DNA of 64,000 nucleotides from Gracilibacillus sp. YIM 98692 (GCF_010993965.1 NZ_WIXM01000004.1:62001-126000); one strand, 5' to 3'; shown: positions 1 through 9,300, counted from the first letter of the stretch. Program-made: numbers and translations. The notes: generated from the letters alone by a model not told the origin.

Positions 1-368
1 ATCTGATCATCGTTTAACCTTCTTTTAGCCGATGTAAGATGGCCAAAATGATCATCGGTCAAGGCTAATTTATCTAACATCACTGTATACACTTCATGTA
101 ATTGACCTGCAGCAAGTTTCTTTTCACTTCTCGCTTTTACCTCTTGTGATTTTATTTTGCGACGCTTTTTATCTCCATTTAGAAAATGAAGATATGAAGG
201 TAAAGCAGAATTTTTACTAAAAGGGCGGTCACTACTCGTACGAATACAGGCAACCATTTCCCCATCTTTATGTTGCATACACCCTCCTACGTGCCCACAA
301 ATCGGGCAGGAAATGCGATAAAATTCAAACCAACCCTTGATTTTCGTTGCACGCATATCTTTACTCAT
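1..368 (-). CDS. Primase-like zinc-finger protein, cut by the window edge
   Basis: The frame runs from an ATG at 366-368 off the left edge, so only about 122 N-terminal residues are visible. The start follows a good ribosome binding site (AAGGAGAGG). Near residue 21 it has a zinc-finger-like Cys pattern (CPICGH, then GGC), followed by CIRTSSDRPF, then a stretch resembling the L-x-L-x-x-x-H region after the zinc finger in plasmid and phage primases. By that resemblance it is probably the zinc-binding head of a plasmid primase or primase-helicase. The catalytic TOPRIM part would lie outside the window, so this cannot be confirmed. It lies directly downstream of the DUF4258 gene on the same strand and probably shares its leader-controlled transcript. 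Confidence 0.6.
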   Translation of the reverse strand, partial: MSKDMRATKIKGWFEFYRISCPICGHVGGCMQHKDGEMVACIRTSSDRPFSKNSALPSYLHFLNGDKKRRKIKSQEVKARSEKKLAAGQLHEVYTVMLDKLALTDDHFGHLTSAKRRLNDDQ

Positions 369-380
369 CTTATCCTCTCC

Positions 381-758
381 TTAACTAATACAATTCTTGA
401 ATCGTCTTTTGTCTAATGGTGGCATAACGGTCTTAATAACGAACTGATAACGACCATCTTCTCCTACGACAATAACGATAGGATTGTGATGGGTATCCTT
501 TCCTTCGATCACATAAATTTCGTTCGGTCTTTTTAATTGCGGATGAAACCCTTGTTGTATTTCTACAATTTCACCGGTCATAATTGCACTGATGATATCG
601 CTTTTGGTATATCCTCGTTTCTTCAACCGCCCTTGCTTGTGAGCCTTCTTAGTTTTAATCACGATAGGCTTAACATGATCCGATAATCGAATATAGCCAA
701 TGCCCATCATTAAGGTTTTTTTCATCTCTTTTAATTTCATTTTATAGTGTTGATTCAT
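381..758 (-). CDS. DUF4258-family small protein
   Basis: A 125-residue basic protein whose second half (RGYTKSDIISAIMTGE, then RPNEIYVIEG, then FVIKTVMPP) fits the DUF4258 family, a small fold often carried on plasmids and sometimes compared with RelE-like toxins. No catalytic role can be read from the sequence. The start at 756-758 follows AAAGGAGGG. It is the first gene after leader A (terminator hairpin at 782-857, conserved motif at 869-891), so its transcription is likely set by whether RNA polymerase passes that terminator. The primase-like gene follows 12 bases downstream. Confidence 0.65.
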   Translation of the reverse strand: MNQHYKMKLKEMKKTLMMGIGYIRLSDHVKPIVIKTKKAHKQGRLKKRGYTKSDIISAIMTGEIVEIQQGFHPQLKRPNEIYVIEGKDTHHNPIVIVVGEDGRYQFVIKTVMPPLDKRRFKNCIS

Positions 759-781
759 TCCCTTTCCCTCCTTTAGTAAAT

Positions 782-857
782 AAAAAAAGTGGCCTTTAGG
801 AAGGATGTCGTGTCACTCCAAAAAGAGTGCAGATAACCTGATCCTAAAGACCACTTT
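782..857 (-). terminator. Leader terminator A
   Basis: On the minus strand a 16-base arm (reading AAAGTGGTCTTTAGGA) pairs with a second arm ending GGCCACTTT, followed by a T run. The hairpin sits between a promoter-proximal motif and the ribosome binding site of the DUF4258 gene, so it would stop transcription before the first gene unless overridden. A smaller hairpin (CACTC/GAGTG) sits in the loop. Confidence 0.85.
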
Positions 858-868
858 GTGTTTTAAAA

Positions 869-891
869 ACCCGCTAACCGTTAAAGGTTGC
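869..891 (-). promoter_or_regulatory. Conserved leader motif, copy A
   Basis: Read on the minus strand: GCAACC, six loop bases, GGTTAGCGGGT. The AACC/GGTT arms form a short hairpin and GC/GC can extend it past a bulged A. It is identical to copy B (2971-2993) and nearly identical to copy C (63760-63782). The sequence upstream (ATTCTTTTACTTTTA) is also shared with copy C. A putative -10 box TACATT lies just before it near 920; the -35 box is unclear. Confidence 0.8.
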
Positions 892-948
892 TACTTAAAA
901 GTAAAAGAATTCAATATAATGTAACTATATATGATCAATCTAGAATTT

Positions 949-2520
949 TCAAGTAAACGAACGGATAAGATCTTTCACTCTTGTTAGCATAGAGGAGTAT
1001 GCATGTTGCTCCATTTTATTGGATTTCACCTGTTCAAAAAGGTCTTGAAAAGGTTGCTCTAATTTTCGCTTGGCTTTCCTATCCTCGATTAGCGGTTTTG
1101 TTTGATAGTAATTATTGTCAATTTCTTCACTAAGATTAGGAATGCAGGTTAGTAAAGGAATATCCAATTTTGTAGCTAGTTCTTTCTCTCTTACTTTTTC
1201 CCCTTTTTTCATCACAATCAACTGCACATTGAGATCAAACGATTTCTTGAGTTGTTCAATATATCTTTTCCATGCCAACATACGAGCATAGTTTCCATTT
1301 ACCATCACCCACAATTCATCTACTTGATGTAAAGCAGATAACGAGTATGATTCCATTTCTCCAGAAGGAAAATCTAAGAAAACACAATCATATTTTTTGA
1401 TAGAATGAATTGCTTCTTCAATAAAAAATAGATCTGCCCCAAGTTCCCAATTCGTTTCATTAAAGACAGTTACATCATGTTTAGCTAACGGATACCAACT
1501 GACACCTCGGTAGTACCAATTAATTGGTTTATATTCCGGTTTTTCCACTGTCCTTTCTAAATAAGACTTCCATCCATCTGGTACTTCCGTTACTCGCTGT
1601 AAAATGGTTTGGATTTCTTGATGAGATTTCATACATTCCATTACGGCAGTTGGTATACGGTGATATCCAAAATAGATACCTAAATTCATGGCCAATGTCG
1701 TGACACCATTTTGCGCTACTGGAGACCACATTCCAATTGTTTTATTCCGATCATAAATATAATCAGAAAGCCCTCCCTTACGATATTCATTCGTAACTTG
1801 CAGCACAGTATCTCGATCAATTTTCCCTTCTTCTCTTAAAGAGTTCGCTTCATTAGAACTATTATCACTATCTTTAGAACCAGGTGAGGTTGATGCGGTT
1901 GCTTCTCTTTGGTTAATATCTTTTTTCGATTGATCAGTATTTGGTGCTACAGACTTCTCAGACTCTTCTTTTAGAATGTCTTTTTCTTCTTCTTTCTTCT
2001 CTTGTATATCCGTTATTGTTTCTTTCTCCTCAGCCTTCGTGTTGCAGTTCTTTGTATCAGTATTTGACTCTTTTGTTTGTTTTCCCTCCACTTTTTGTTT
2101 TGGATTGGGGGTATTCTTATGTTTTTGGGTATGGTTTTTCGGTGTGTTATCCATCACTGACGGATTTATCAAGTTTTTGGCCATAGACCACTTATGTAAG
2201 GATGTTAGAGATCGGAAAACTTTAATATGCTTTGATAAAGCGTAAGACTCCTGTTCATTTGGATTAATATAATAGATCTCTCCTTTATCATCCGGCAAGG
2301 TTTTTACGTCTTCCCAATAATACATATCCATGACTAATATAAAGTCGTTCTCTTTTTCCATCATTTGCGTGACAGCTTTCCTGTCTGTTAACCATTCCTG
2401 TTCCACTCTATCTTGATCGCTTTCTGTAAAAATACTGTTTATTAACTTTTTTAGTTTATCGCTCCCCCACTCTTGCTCTTGAAAGATCTTATCCGAGATA
2501 GCTAAAAATATCTTTTGCAT
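949..2520 (-). CDS. TadZ/ParA-like P-loop protein with degenerate Walker A
   Basis: A 523-residue protein. I chose the ATG at 2518-2520 because GGGAGAAGG precedes it; an upstream start would add ten residues. The N-terminal ~110 residues may be a receiver-like module. Then comes a long low-complexity Lys/Glu/Asn-rich linker (about residues 125-240), then a ParA/TadZ-like domain with WSPVAQNGVTTLAMN in place of Walker A and YDCVFLDFPSG as the Walker B-like strand. The usual P-loop lysine is missing. It overlaps the XRE gene by about 32 bases, so the two are probably translated together. TadZ-type proteins position pilus machines or act as landmarks. The window's main Tad operon lies 37 kb away and has two more proteins of this kind, so this may be a third member or a divergent partition protein. 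Confidence 0.6.
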   Translation of the reverse strand: MQKIFLAISDKIFQEQEWGSDKLKKLINSIFTESDQDRVEQEWLTDRKAVTQMMEKENDFILVMDMYYWEDVKTLPDDKGEIYYINPNEQESYALSKHIKVFRSLTSLHKWSMAKNLINPSVMDNTPKNHTQKHKNTPNPKQKVEGKQTKESNTDTKNCNTKAEEKETITDIQEKKEEEKDILKEESEKSVAPNTDQSKKDINQREATASTSPGSKDSDNSSNEANSLREEGKIDRDTVLQVTNEYRKGGLSDYIYDRNKTIGMWSPVAQNGVTTLAMNLGIYFGYHRIPTAVMECMKSHQEIQTILQRVTEVPDGWKSYLERTVEKPEYKPINWYYRGVSWYPLAKHDVTVFNETNWELGADLFFIEEAIHSIKKYDCVFLDFPSGEMESYSLSALHQVDELWVMVNGNYARMLAWKRYIEQLKKSFDLNVQLIVMKKGEKVREKELATKLDIPLLTCIPNLSEEIDNNYYQTKPLIEDRKAKRKLEQPFQDLFEQVKSNKMEQHAYSSMLTRVKDLIRSFT

Positions 2521-2731
2521 ATAATTCCTTCTCCCGTCGTAAAAAATCATTCACTCTTTTTCGTAGTGGTTGCGTGACCGGGGTTTTATAATTTTCAATT
2601 TGACCGAGATAACTAACCGATATCCCCAAATCTTTTGCAAATTGATACTGACTTTTGTTTAACCGTTTTCGTAATAAAATGATTCGTTCATGGTCATTTT
2701 CGATATAAACCATATCTTCTAAAGAGTTCAT
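2489..2731 (-). CDS. XRE-family helix-turn-helix regulator
   Basis: An 80-residue DNA-binding protein with a helix-turn-helix at about residues 13-60 (LRKRLNKSQYQFAKDLGIS, then VSYLGQIENYKTP). The start chosen is the ATG at 2729-2731, which follows GAAAGGAAGG. A longer frame starts inside the leader terminator and is unlikely. It heads a two-gene operon with the P-loop protein and is divergent from the Rad52/clamp operon. An inverted repeat at 2898-2918 between the two promoters is a candidate binding site, so it may regulate both directions. That link is inferred. Confidence 0.8.
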   Translation of the reverse strand: MNSLEDMVYIENDHERIILLRKRLNKSQYQFAKDLGISVSYLGQIENYKTPVTQPLRKRVNDFLRREKELYAKDIFSYLG

Positions 2732-2748
2732 CCTATCCTTCCTTTCAC

Positions 2749-2803
2749 AAAAAAAACCACCAACAAATGACTCTCCATGCATGGAAAGTCTTCTGTTAGC
2801 GGT
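2749..2803 (-). terminator. Leader terminator D, before the XRE gene
   Basis: Minus-strand arms ACCGCTAACA (2803-2794) and TGTTGGTGGT (2765-2756) pair over ten positions with two G-U pairs. An inner stem (GACTTTCC/GGAGAGTC) extends it, and eight T's follow. It sits immediately before the ribosome binding site. The first arm is also complementary to GTTAGCGG in leader copies A-C. Confidence 0.8.
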
Positions 2804-2853
2804 TGTCGCTTTACATATATATGGGTTGTTTAAAGTAATAGTATGTTGCGGAT

Positions 2854-2883
2854 ATTATATCATAGATTTTGTGATTTAATAAA
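2854..2883 (-). promoter_or_regulatory. Promoter of the XRE/P-loop operon
   Basis: Minus strand: TATAAT at 2859-2854 with a weak TTTATT 18 bases upstream. It lies about 50 bases before leader terminator D and diverges from the promoter of the Rad52 operon. Confidence 0.55.
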
Positions 2884-2897
2884 GGGTTGCTATTTTT

Positions 2898-2918
2898 TTC
2901 TCATTTTTATTGAGAAAC
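2898..2918. promoter_or_regulatory. Inverted repeat in the divergent promoter region, possible operator
   Basis: TTTCTCA, about seven bases, TGAGAAA. It overlaps the -35 box of the plus-strand promoter and lies just upstream of the minus-strand promoter. It is a natural place for the XRE regulator encoded next door to bind, though nothing proves that it does. Confidence 0.4.
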
Positions 2919-2938
2919 AAATGGAAATCCTCTATACT
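2910..2938 (+). promoter_or_regulatory. Promoter of the Rad52/clamp operon
   Basis: TTGAGA at 2910-2915, a 17-base spacer and TATACT at 2933-2938. The bases that follow (GTGTATTCTTTT) recur after the equivalent promoter at 63722-63727, so promoter and transcript start are conserved together. Confidence 0.75.
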
Positions 2939-2970
2939 GAAGGTGTATTCTTTTCATTTTGAACTTTTTG

Positions 2971-2993
2971 GCAACCTTTAACGGTTAGCGGGT
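2971..2993 (+). promoter_or_regulatory. Conserved leader motif, copy B
   Basis: GCAACC-N6-GGTTAGCGGGT about 25 bases after the expected transcript start. It is the same 23-base element as copy A and precedes a terminator hairpin in the same way. Confidence 0.8.
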
Positions 2994-3010
2994 ATTATAT
3001 AACAGATTAA

Positions 3011-3087
3011 AGAGCCTTTGAGGTTCATGGTTTATACGTACTTTATGGATATACGTATAACATGATACTTCAAGGGCTCTTTTTTTG
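3011..3087 (+). terminator. Leader terminator B
   Basis: AGAGCCTTTG (3011-3020) pairs with CAAGGGCTCT (3071-3080) and seven T's follow. An inner stem TTATACGTA/TACGTATAA stabilises it. It lies about 55 bases before the first gene of the operon, so it would block that operon by default. Confidence 0.85.
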
Positions 3088-3142
3088 TTACACAAAAAAT
3101 TCTTGATGAGAGGATACAACATCATACTAAGGAGGTTATATC

Positions 3143-4114
3143 ATGTCAAAATCATGGGGAGAGATCATGGAAGCATTACAAAAACCGTTTCGTGATGAAG
3201 AAATGGAGTGGCGACCACAACATGCAATCCAAAGAAATCAAGGGTATAAACTACTGGTGTTACCTTATGTGCAAGGTCATGCGATCCAAACACGTTTAGA
3301 TGAAGTTCTTGGTCCAAACTGGTCGGATGATTACGAATCCATTCAAGTAAACGGAAAAGAAGCTTTCCGAGGTAAACTGTCTATTAAAGTGGATGGCGAA
3401 TGGGTTACCCGAACGGATGCAGCAGAAGTTTCTAACATTGAGTCAGTTAAGGGTGGTCATACGAATGCCTTTAAACGAGTTGCTGTGAAATTTGGCATTG
3501 GAAGGTACTTATATAACGTTGACCCTGTTTGGGTTCCACTCTTAGATAAAGGAGATATCCGTGTAAATGGTTGTTTTAAAATCAACGGAAAAGAGTGTTA
3601 TCTCCAGGGAGGATTTCAACGTCCAAGCTTACAAGGAACAAAAGCTATGATACCTAGTCATTCTCATAAGCAGCAACAAACCAATCAGCCTAATGGCCAT
3701 CCGGATCCATCTCCTAACCAAACATCTTACACCGAACAAGATGTTACGACAGACCAATGGAAATGGATTCGAAAGACAGAAACGCTATTGGAGCTTAAAG
3801 ATGACTATATTATACGAATCTTTAACAAAGCTAACCAATCCGCTTTTCAGAGTGTCCAACAAATTCGTCAAGAAGCCAATGCAAAGCAGTTGCGTGCATA
3901 TTGTTTGGTATTACAACCCGTACGCACTTTAGCATTACTTCCTAAAAAATTTACGAATTGTTCATTAGAAGAAGTGCTGACGTTTGCTCAAACCTATAAA
4001 CCAGAGGTACACGTTACAGATATTTACTCTTTATTTTTCCAATTATCTAAAGAGGATTTAGAGCAAATTATTGATTTAACAAAAAGAGCACATATACAGA
4101 GACAAACTGCTTAA
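3143..4114 (+). CDS. Rad52-family single-strand annealing protein
   Basis: A 323-residue protein. Residues ~10-160 match the Rad52/22 family found in phages and plasmids: a PF-x4-EMEWRPQ start, YVQGHAIQTRLDEVLGPNW, WVTRTDAAEVSNIESVKGG, then the signature AFKRVAVKFGIGRYLYN. Family members coat single-stranded DNA and anneal complementary strands in recombination or repair. The C-terminal half after a Gln/Pro-rich linker (~170-200) has no clear match. The start follows CTAAGGAGG. It is first in an operon with the plasmid beta clamp, so a role in plasmid replication or repair is likely. The operon is preceded by leader B. Confidence 0.85.
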   Translation: MSKSWGEIMEALQKPFRDEEMEWRPQHAIQRNQGYKLLVLPYVQGHAIQTRLDEVLGPNWSDDYESIQVNGKEAFRGKLSIKVDGEWVTRTDAAEVSNIESVKGGHTNAFKRVAVKFGIGRYLYNVDPVWVPLLDKGDIRVNGCFKINGKECYLQGGFQRPSLQGTKAMIPSHSHKQQQTNQPNGHPDPSPNQTSYTEQDVTTDQWKWIRKTETLLELKDDYIIRIFNKANQSAFQSVQQIRQEANAKQLRAYCLVLQPVRTLALLPKKFTNCSLEEVLTFAQTYKPEVHVTDIYSLFFQLSKEDLEQIIDLTKRAHIQRQTA

Positions 4115-4139
4115 TTTTCCAAGCAGTTATCAGAGGTAG

Positions 4140-4188
4140 ACACAAGAAGGAGTTTAAAAAATTAATCTCCTGTTTGTGTCTTTTTTTA
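4140..4188 (+). terminator. Intrinsic terminator between the annealing protein and the clamp gene
   Basis: GACACAA and GGAG pair with CTCC and TTTGTGTC around an A/T loop, followed by seven T's. Promoter-like sequence between this hairpin and the next gene is not obvious, so downstream genes may depend on read-through. Confidence 0.8.
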
Positions 4189-4219
4189 TAACCAAAATAG
4201 AACTAGGAGGAATTATGAG

Positions 4220-5335
4220 ATGAAATTTACTGTAAATAACAACACATTGCTTGAGGCATTAAATAAGGTATCCAAGGTAGTAACAAACAAGGGGAATGTT
4301 CCCGTTTTATCAAACATTTATTGTGAGGTAAATGAGACAGAGTTAACGTTAATTGGGTCTAACTCGCAAGAATCGATTACTCACCGATTACCTGTTGATG
4401 ACGATGCTATATCGGTTTCTACCATTGGCTCTACCCTACTACCTAAGAAAACTGTGGACATTGTAAAAAAAGTAAAAAAGGATATCACTTTTTCACTAGA
4501 GGATAATTGTCTTGAAATTAAATCAGGAAAAAGCAAGTTTAACTTGAACACTATGGATCCAGAAGAGTTCCCTAAAATTCCTGAAGTGAGTATGGATAAG
4601 CCAACGATAACTTTTCAAGGGGGCGAATTTAAGACATTTATCATACGCACCGCATTTGCAGCTGCGAAAAGCGAATCACGTCCCGTTCTTCAAGGGGTAC
4701 AATATCGTGTAGAAGATAATTGTCTTTTCTTAAATTCGACAGATAGTCATCGATTGGCCCAAGTACAATATCAAACAAATGAAACAGAGGATATGAGTAT
4801 TATCGTTCCAGCTAATGCATTAGATGTAGCTTTAAAAATATTTGATGACAAAGAAACAGTCGAAATATTTATGAAAGATGACATATCCCTCCACATGAAA
4901 AACGGTGATACGATATTTACTACGCGTCTACTGGATGGTAACTATCCAGACGTCAACAGATTAATACCAGAGGATTTTAAGACGGTCATAAAAATGAATC
5001 GAAAAGAAATGTTAGAAGGATTAGAACTGGTGGGTGAAATAACAGAAGGTGACCAATCCATTACCAAGCTTCACATTAATGGAGTGGCCTCTTTCCAGGC
5101 ACATGGATCTCAGCGAGGAAATGGAAAAATTGATATTCCATACCTCGAATTAGAGGGAGAAGATGATTTTACACTTTCTTTCTCTATTCCATATGCTGTA
5201 GAGGCTTTAAAAGCAATGGAAGCGGATGTCGTGGAAGCGAAATTCGTTGATCCCATGAAACCTTTTTTATTAACACCAAAAGAAACGACTGATATAGAAG
5301 AATTACAATTAATTCTTCCTGTGAGAACGATATAA
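4220..5335 (+). CDS. dnaN: DNA polymerase III beta sliding clamp, plasmid copy
   Basis: A 371-residue protein close to the usual ~378 for bacterial beta clamps and collinear with the family: MKFTVNNNTLLEALNKVSKV at the start, the first domain ending near FPKIPEV, and a second domain with SRPVLQGVQY and NSTDSHRLAQ. The C-terminus (DPMKPFLLTP, then LILPVRTI) matches the end of the third domain. The clamp tethers DNA polymerase and repair enzymes to DNA. A plasmid copy could serve the plasmid's own replication or recruit partners such as the annealing protein upstream. The start follows AGGAGG. It is flanked on both sides by intrinsic terminators. Confidence 0.92.
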   Translation: MKFTVNNNTLLEALNKVSKVVTNKGNVPVLSNIYCEVNETELTLIGSNSQESITHRLPVDDDAISVSTIGSTLLPKKTVDIVKKVKKDITFSLEDNCLEIKSGKSKFNLNTMDPEEFPKIPEVSMDKPTITFQGGEFKTFIIRTAFAAAKSESRPVLQGVQYRVEDNCLFLNSTDSHRLAQVQYQTNETEDMSIIVPANALDVALKIFDDKETVEIFMKDDISLHMKNGDTIFTTRLLDGNYPDVNRLIPEDFKTVIKMNRKEMLEGLELVGEITEGDQSITKLHINGVASFQAHGSQRGNGKIDIPYLELEGEDDFTLSFSIPYAVEALKAMEADVVEAKFVDPMKPFLLTPKETTDIEELQLILPVRTI

Positions 5336-5342
5336 GCCCAAA

Positions 5343-5384
5343 AAGAGTGTATAATTCCAGGAATTATGCACTCTCCTTTTTTCT
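5343..5384 (+). terminator. Intrinsic terminator after the clamp gene
   Basis: GAGTGTATAATTCC pairs with GGAATTATGCACTC (one mismatch) and a T run follows. The next gene's ribosome binding site begins only a few bases later, the same arrangement as in the operon leaders. Confidence 0.8.
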
Positions 5385-5399
5385 TAGGAGGATAAAAAT

Positions 5400-5729
5400 A
5401 TGAAATTTAACTTTGATACATTTAGTCAATTGCTACATGAAAACAAATCAGAGGTTAAAAGAGATCAAACAGGCTTGTACAACGTCATTAGTGTCATTTG
5501 GAGCTTACGCGATATTGAAGATATCAATTTCGATGCTTTTTCCTCTGATGATGTGTTACAAGCTTTAGAAACATTCCAAGATGCCCCGATGCACTATTTA
5601 GTTATGAACGAAAGCTTATTGCTAGACCCTCAAAATCCTTTTGTCAAATATTATGAAATGGAAGGTACGGTGGCAAAAGTGCATCAAGCAAAGCGAATGT
5701 ACCCATTAGACGATGATGATTTCATTTAA
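5400..5729 (+). CDS. Hypothetical acidic protein in the JAMM/ThiF operon
   Basis: A 109-residue acidic protein with no family I recognise, no signal peptide and no membrane segment. The start follows TTAGGAGG and the next gene starts 12 bases after its stop. Its place between the clamp gene and the JAMM/ThiF genes suggests it belongs to that cassette. It could be a ubiquitin-like or partner protein, but it lacks an obvious C-terminal di-glycine (it ends DDDDFI). Confidence 0.6.
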   Translation: MKFNFDTFSQLLHENKSEVKRDQTGLYNVISVIWSLRDIEDINFDAFSSDDVLQALETFQDAPMHYLVMNESLLLDPQNPFVKYYEMEGTVAKVHQAKRMYPLDDDDFI

Positions 5730-5741
5730 GGAGGTAATAAC

Positions 5742-6132
5742 ATGCTAGAAATAGAGGAATTTGAATATGACTCGCTAATGCATTCTATATCCAATCTAGC
5801 AACTATAAAAGCACTTTATGATTTAGGCTGTGATATACCATCATTACCAGTAATCGATTTTTACGATGATGTTCAGAATGGACGAATGCAAGCTTTTGAA
5901 ATTTTAGAAGCAGGAAGGAACGAATACCTTTCCAGAGATAGATCGATTGGAGCAATTAGAACACCTACACTTACTGTTCTTTGCCGCTCCGTTTGGGTCG
6001 GATTATGGATTTCGCGTAGCAGATAAAGTCGACTCACAAGCTTCATTATTTAAAAAGCTAGAACATCAAGAGTTTGATGACGATCTGTTACTACCAACGA
6101 ACCAAACGTTTGAAGATCGATTTGCTATATAA
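5742..6132 (+). pseudogene. Hypothetical cassette gene, apparent frameshift
   Basis: Translation starts at 5742 after TTAAGGAGG and runs in frame to about residue 57 (FEILEAG). The sensible continuation (TNTFPEIDRLEQLEHLHL, then FFAAPFGSDYGF) is in another frame and ends at 6132. The shift must fall between about 5905 and 5920, in a GGAAGGAA stretch, and looks like a single-base change. Joined, the product would be about 129 residues. Function unknown; membership in the JAMM/ThiF cassette is inferred from order. A sequencing error is an alternative to true decay. Confidence 0.6.
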
Positions 6133-6147
6133 AAAGGAGTCTATCAA

Positions 6148-6374
6148 ATGAAAGAATTATGTGAGGTTTGTAAAAAGAGCCTTTTACAAAGCTGTGTGAC
6201 TTTGCAGAAGGTAGTGGGATTATAACAAGTCAACCATATATACATGAATTACCGAAGACTTGTGACAAGAAAATGTGTGATTCGTGTGCAGTCCAGTTAT
6301 GGCACAGTGGAGATGTATGCCCAGGACACGCCAAAGAGATCTATAAGAGGATTCAAAAAGCCTTTCAACTATAA
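6148..6374 (+). pseudogene. Small zinc-finger protein, apparent frameshift
   Basis: The ATG at 6148, after AAAAAGGAG, begins MKELCEVCKKS and hits a stop early. In another frame the sequence continues CDFAEGSGIITSQP, then KTCDKKMCDSCAVQLWH and CPGHAKEIYK, ending at 6374. Joined, it is a roughly 75-residue protein with several Cys pairs (CEVC, CDSC, C-P-G-H) typical of a zinc-binding module. The shift lies around 6170-6195, near A and T runs. Its function is unknown. It directly precedes the JAMM-type gene. Confidence 0.55.
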
Positions 6375-6398
6375 AACAAACTTTAGGAGGAATGAAAG

Positions 6399-9300
6399 AT
6401 GAAAGATGCAAAGCAAACAGATATTTTTGGACGTGCGACACGTTCTTAACTGAAAAGGTTAAGCATTAGTCTTATTTGACTAAGAGAACTATTATTCCAA
6501 GAAGTCAAATGATTGGGTAACGCCATGAAGGGCTTCCTCTGATACTCCGATATGCATAAGGTAAGTAAAATACCAAGTGTTTAATAGCTCGGTGAAGGCG
6601 GCTGAGCGATACCGTAACAGCAGTTTAGGCTGACGAAAGTTCTCTAGAGGTAGAGAATGTATCCTATAGGTCGGGAGTCTATATAAACCTATGAACAGAA
6701 TGTTCACAACGCTATTTTTCAAGCTAGAACTGACGAATTTCCGAATGTACGGGTCTATAAAATAACTGAATAGAAAGTGTTTAGTGTCCCAATTAGGGAA
6801 GTGATCGTGGATGAGTAAGAATGTCCGATATGAAAATCCATAATGTGTTATAGGCACATTCAAAATCACAGGCTCAAAGGAAAGTTCTAAGGGTTTATTT
6901 GCAGATAGGAATAATGGAACGTGGTAAACCTACTACATGGAGATTTTTACTGTCATTGAAATGGTATAAGGAAAATCATTAATGATATTAGTTAATGATA
7001 TAACTTATTTTAAGTAGGTGAAGGTGGTGGCACAGTACCGTAGAAACGTTGTAACTAACGTGGAGGGATAGCCACTAGTCTAGCAGAAGATTAACCCATC
7101 AATACTAGAATTTCTTAACAATGTTATAAGGTTCTGGTGAGACTAAAAGAAGTTCTTCTCCTAGAAAGGAGAGACTGACTTATAACAATCGCGAAGAAAA
7201 AGAGTAAATTAAGACACAATGAATATTATACTGTCCAAGATACTTTGGACACATTATATAAAAGAAGTCTTAATAACAACAATTTTTATAACCTTATAGA
7301 GATAATGAAAAGTGAAGAAAACATTAGACTAGCTTATAGAAACATCAAAAGTAATAAAGGTAGTAAAACAGCGGGAACCGACGGCCTTACCATTAAGGAC
7401 ATTCAAGAGATGAATATTGATAGTGTCATTAGCAGTATTCAAGAAATGTTCGTATGGTACAAACCTAAAACGGTTAGAAGAACTTATATTCCTAAACCTA
7501 ATGGTGATGAGAGACCGCTTGGTATACCGACAATTTGGGACCGACTATTTCAACAATGCATTCTACAAATCCTAGAACCTGTTTGTGAAGCAAAATTTCA
7601 TAATCACAGCTATGGTTTCAGACCCAATCGAAACACACACCATGCAATAGCACGTATGAACACTCTAAAATAGAAAGAAGTTATACTGCGTTGACATGGA
7701 TATAAAAGGTTTCTTTGACAATGTTAATCATAGCAAATTGCTGAAACAAATTTGGAACCTTGGAATAAAGGACAAAGCACTAATCTCTATTATTTTTCGT
7801 TTATTAAAAGCGGAAATCGAAGGCGAAGGAATTCCCAACAAAGGAACACCCCAAGGTGGTATCCTTAGTCCCCTACTCTCTAACATCGTATTAAACGAAT
7901 TAGATTGGTGGATAAGTGACCAATGGGAAACCTTTAAAACATCCTTCCCTTTCAAAACAGAGAAAAACAAATTTGTACCTTTAAAGAAAACCAACTTAAA
8001 AGAATGCTTTATTGTTAGATATGCAGATGACTTTAAAATTATCTGTTCAAGCTTTCCGGATGCTAAAAGAATGTATTACGCTACACAAAACTTCTTAGAA
8101 AAACGACTAGGACTTCAAATAAGTCCTGAAAAGTCTAAGGTTATCAACCTCAAGAAACAAAGTAGCGAATTTCTCGGCATTAAAATCAAAGCCTTACCGA
8201 AAGGTAAAAAGCATATAGCGAAGTCGGCTATGACCGAAAAAGCTAAGGATAATGCTAAGGCTAAGATTAAAAATGAGATCATCAAAATTCAAAAGTGTCC
8301 TAAAGCTGAAACAGTCTGGAACTTCAACTCTGTTGTAATACAAAACTATTACAAAATTGCTACCAATATTACACTAGATCTAAAGGAGATAAACTTCCCA
8401 TTAAGAGTCTCAACTTATAATAGACTTAAAGAAAATATTGCAGAAGCTAAATTTGAGAATATGAACAAAACACTACAAAAACGATATAAGAGTTACAAAC
8501 CAACACTTGCGAAGATACAAAACACAGTATTGGTTCCCATTTATGCCCAAAAGCACAAATCGGGCATGAACTTCTCTCAAGATATAAGTAACTATACTGT
8601 ACTTGGGAGAAAAAAGATTCATGACAAACTCAGAAACGTTGATAGAACAGTGTTAGCTCTCCTAACAAAAGAGTATATTAGAGGAACAAGTATTGAGTAT
8701 AACGACAACCGTATTTCGAAATTCATAGCTCAAAATGGAAAATGTGCAATTACAGGTATTCCACTAGCTATTAATGAAATACACTGTCATCATAAAAAGC
8801 CAAGAGAATTCGGCGGTAATGATAAATACCATAACCTAATAATTGTTCATAAAGATATACACAAGTTGATACACTCAACTAATAAAGAGAAGGTCAAAGC
8901 TCAAATCAAAAGCTATAGTCTAAATAAAAAGCAAACTCTGAAGTTCAACAACTTGAGAGTTAAGGCACACAGAAAAGCAATATAAGGTTGTGGGTTAATA
9001 AGAACTAGATGGGGCGCCGTATGCAGTGAAAGCTGCACGTACGGTGTTAGACGGGGGAAAAGCTGGAGATAACTTCAAAGGCTTACCTATCGTCACTTTT
9101 CGGTATCGAAGATGAATATGCAAAGAAAAAAGAGGAAGAACGTAAAAGAAAAGAAAAAGAGCAACAAGAGTTGATAAAAAAACAGAAGGAAGCGACCAAG
9201 TCTAACCCAAGTTCCAAAAAGGAGCCATTCAAGTTGGAAATGGATACTCGTATTTATTTCTATAACAATGAATACCAGGTGTCTGATTTCTTCACAGATG

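Noticed and set aside
6220-6869. Minus-strand frames of 73 and 125 codons inside the intron
   Set aside because: They lie in the catalytic RNA domains of the group II intron, lack ribosome binding sites and have no plausible products.
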